A stretch of 5,148 bases of DNA from DATDYB01 sp036517115 (GTDB taxonomy: Bacteria; Patescibacteriota; Minisyncoccia; Phycocordibacterales; PALSA-1337): assembly GCA_036517115.1 (NCBI GenBank), contig DATDYB010000024.1, positions 1 through 5,148 on the forward strand, read 5' to 3'. Under the pieces are notes generated by a model that saw only the letters and a program-made list of their open reading frames with translations, ran no database searches and had not been told where the DNA came from. Made by a program: the position numbers and the translations under genes. Each line of letters opens with the position of its first letter. Position 1 is the stretch's first letter. This document shows positions 5,041-5,148 of this stretch, in pieces.

Positions 5041-5148
5041 TTAAACTAATAATTTCTTTTTCATCATACCACGCACCCGTGGTTTGTTTTGTTTCTGGAG
5101 CTCACGTGCGAATGCCTCACGAGGAGTTTTGAAGCGGAGACACTCCAT
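5041..5148 (-). mobile_element. C-terminal tail of a probable IS30-type transposase (partial)
   Basis: Read on the minus strand from the right edge, 35 codons end in TAA at 5041-5043. The peptide starts with ECLRFKTPREAFARELQ and ends in a basic RVRGMMKKKLLV. The C-L-x-F-K-T-P-x-E-A/V-F pattern is the usual last conserved stretch after the integrase-like DDE core of IS30 and related transposases, which typically reads N-N-R-P-x-x-C-L-x-x-K-T-P-x-E-V-F. The methionine at the edge is probably internal, with the rest of the gene to the right of 5148. The element's end probably lies within about 5000-5040, near the CCCCGAATCCGAACACCTGA stretch, but its partner repeat is outside the window. The family call rests on a short motif only. 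Confidence 0.6.

Overview
The window reads as a piece of a small, reduced bacterial genome, most likely Candidate Phyla Radiation (Patescibacteria) and plausibly Parcubacteria. The evidence is indirect. RF1, S2 and EF-Ts are all short, and S2 has a divergent N-terminal motif (an H-Y-A-F stretch with a following R-H-P, where most bacteria have H-F-G-H and W-N-P). Most starts lack a usable Shine-Dalgarno sequence. A coiled-coil lytic transglycosylase lies next to translation genes. No in-frame UGA is read as sense, so the code is standard here, and all seven reading frames end in TAA. This lineage call is inference, not a database result.

Layout on the + strand: (1) a probable terminator remnant at the left edge and an extended -10 promoter; (2) a secreted coiled-coil/lytic transglycosylase (49-1455); (3) a 101-bp palindromic repeat element A (1454-1554) running straight into a promoter; (4) rpmE (L31), a stem-loop spacer, prfA (RF1) and rpsB (S2), apparently one transcription unit; (5) a second 101-bp element B (3616-3716), again running into a promoter; (6) tsf (EF-Ts) and, 2 nt later, a small membrane protein of unknown function; (7) a large inverted repeat (4746-4843) that can serve as a bidirectional terminator and also looks like a miniature mobile element; (8) tRNA-Thr(UGU); (9) on the minus strand at the right edge, the C-terminal tail of a probable IS30-type transposase.

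Functionally the centre is a translation block: L31 and S2 are ribosomal proteins, RF1 ends translation at UAA/UAG, EF-Ts recharges EF-Tu, and tRNA-Thr supplies a decoder. The transglycosylase is a separate cell-wall gene.

The most striking structure is not a gene. Elements A and B bracket the rpmE-prfA-rpsB block. Each contains ten heptamers of the form TRCNAAT (left arm) or its complement ATTNGYA (right arm). There are five per arm, alternately 8 and 10 bp apart, with exact mirror symmetry around a 15-nt centre. Each fills nearly a whole intergenic gap, starts at the upstream stop codon and ends in the -10 box of the downstream gene.
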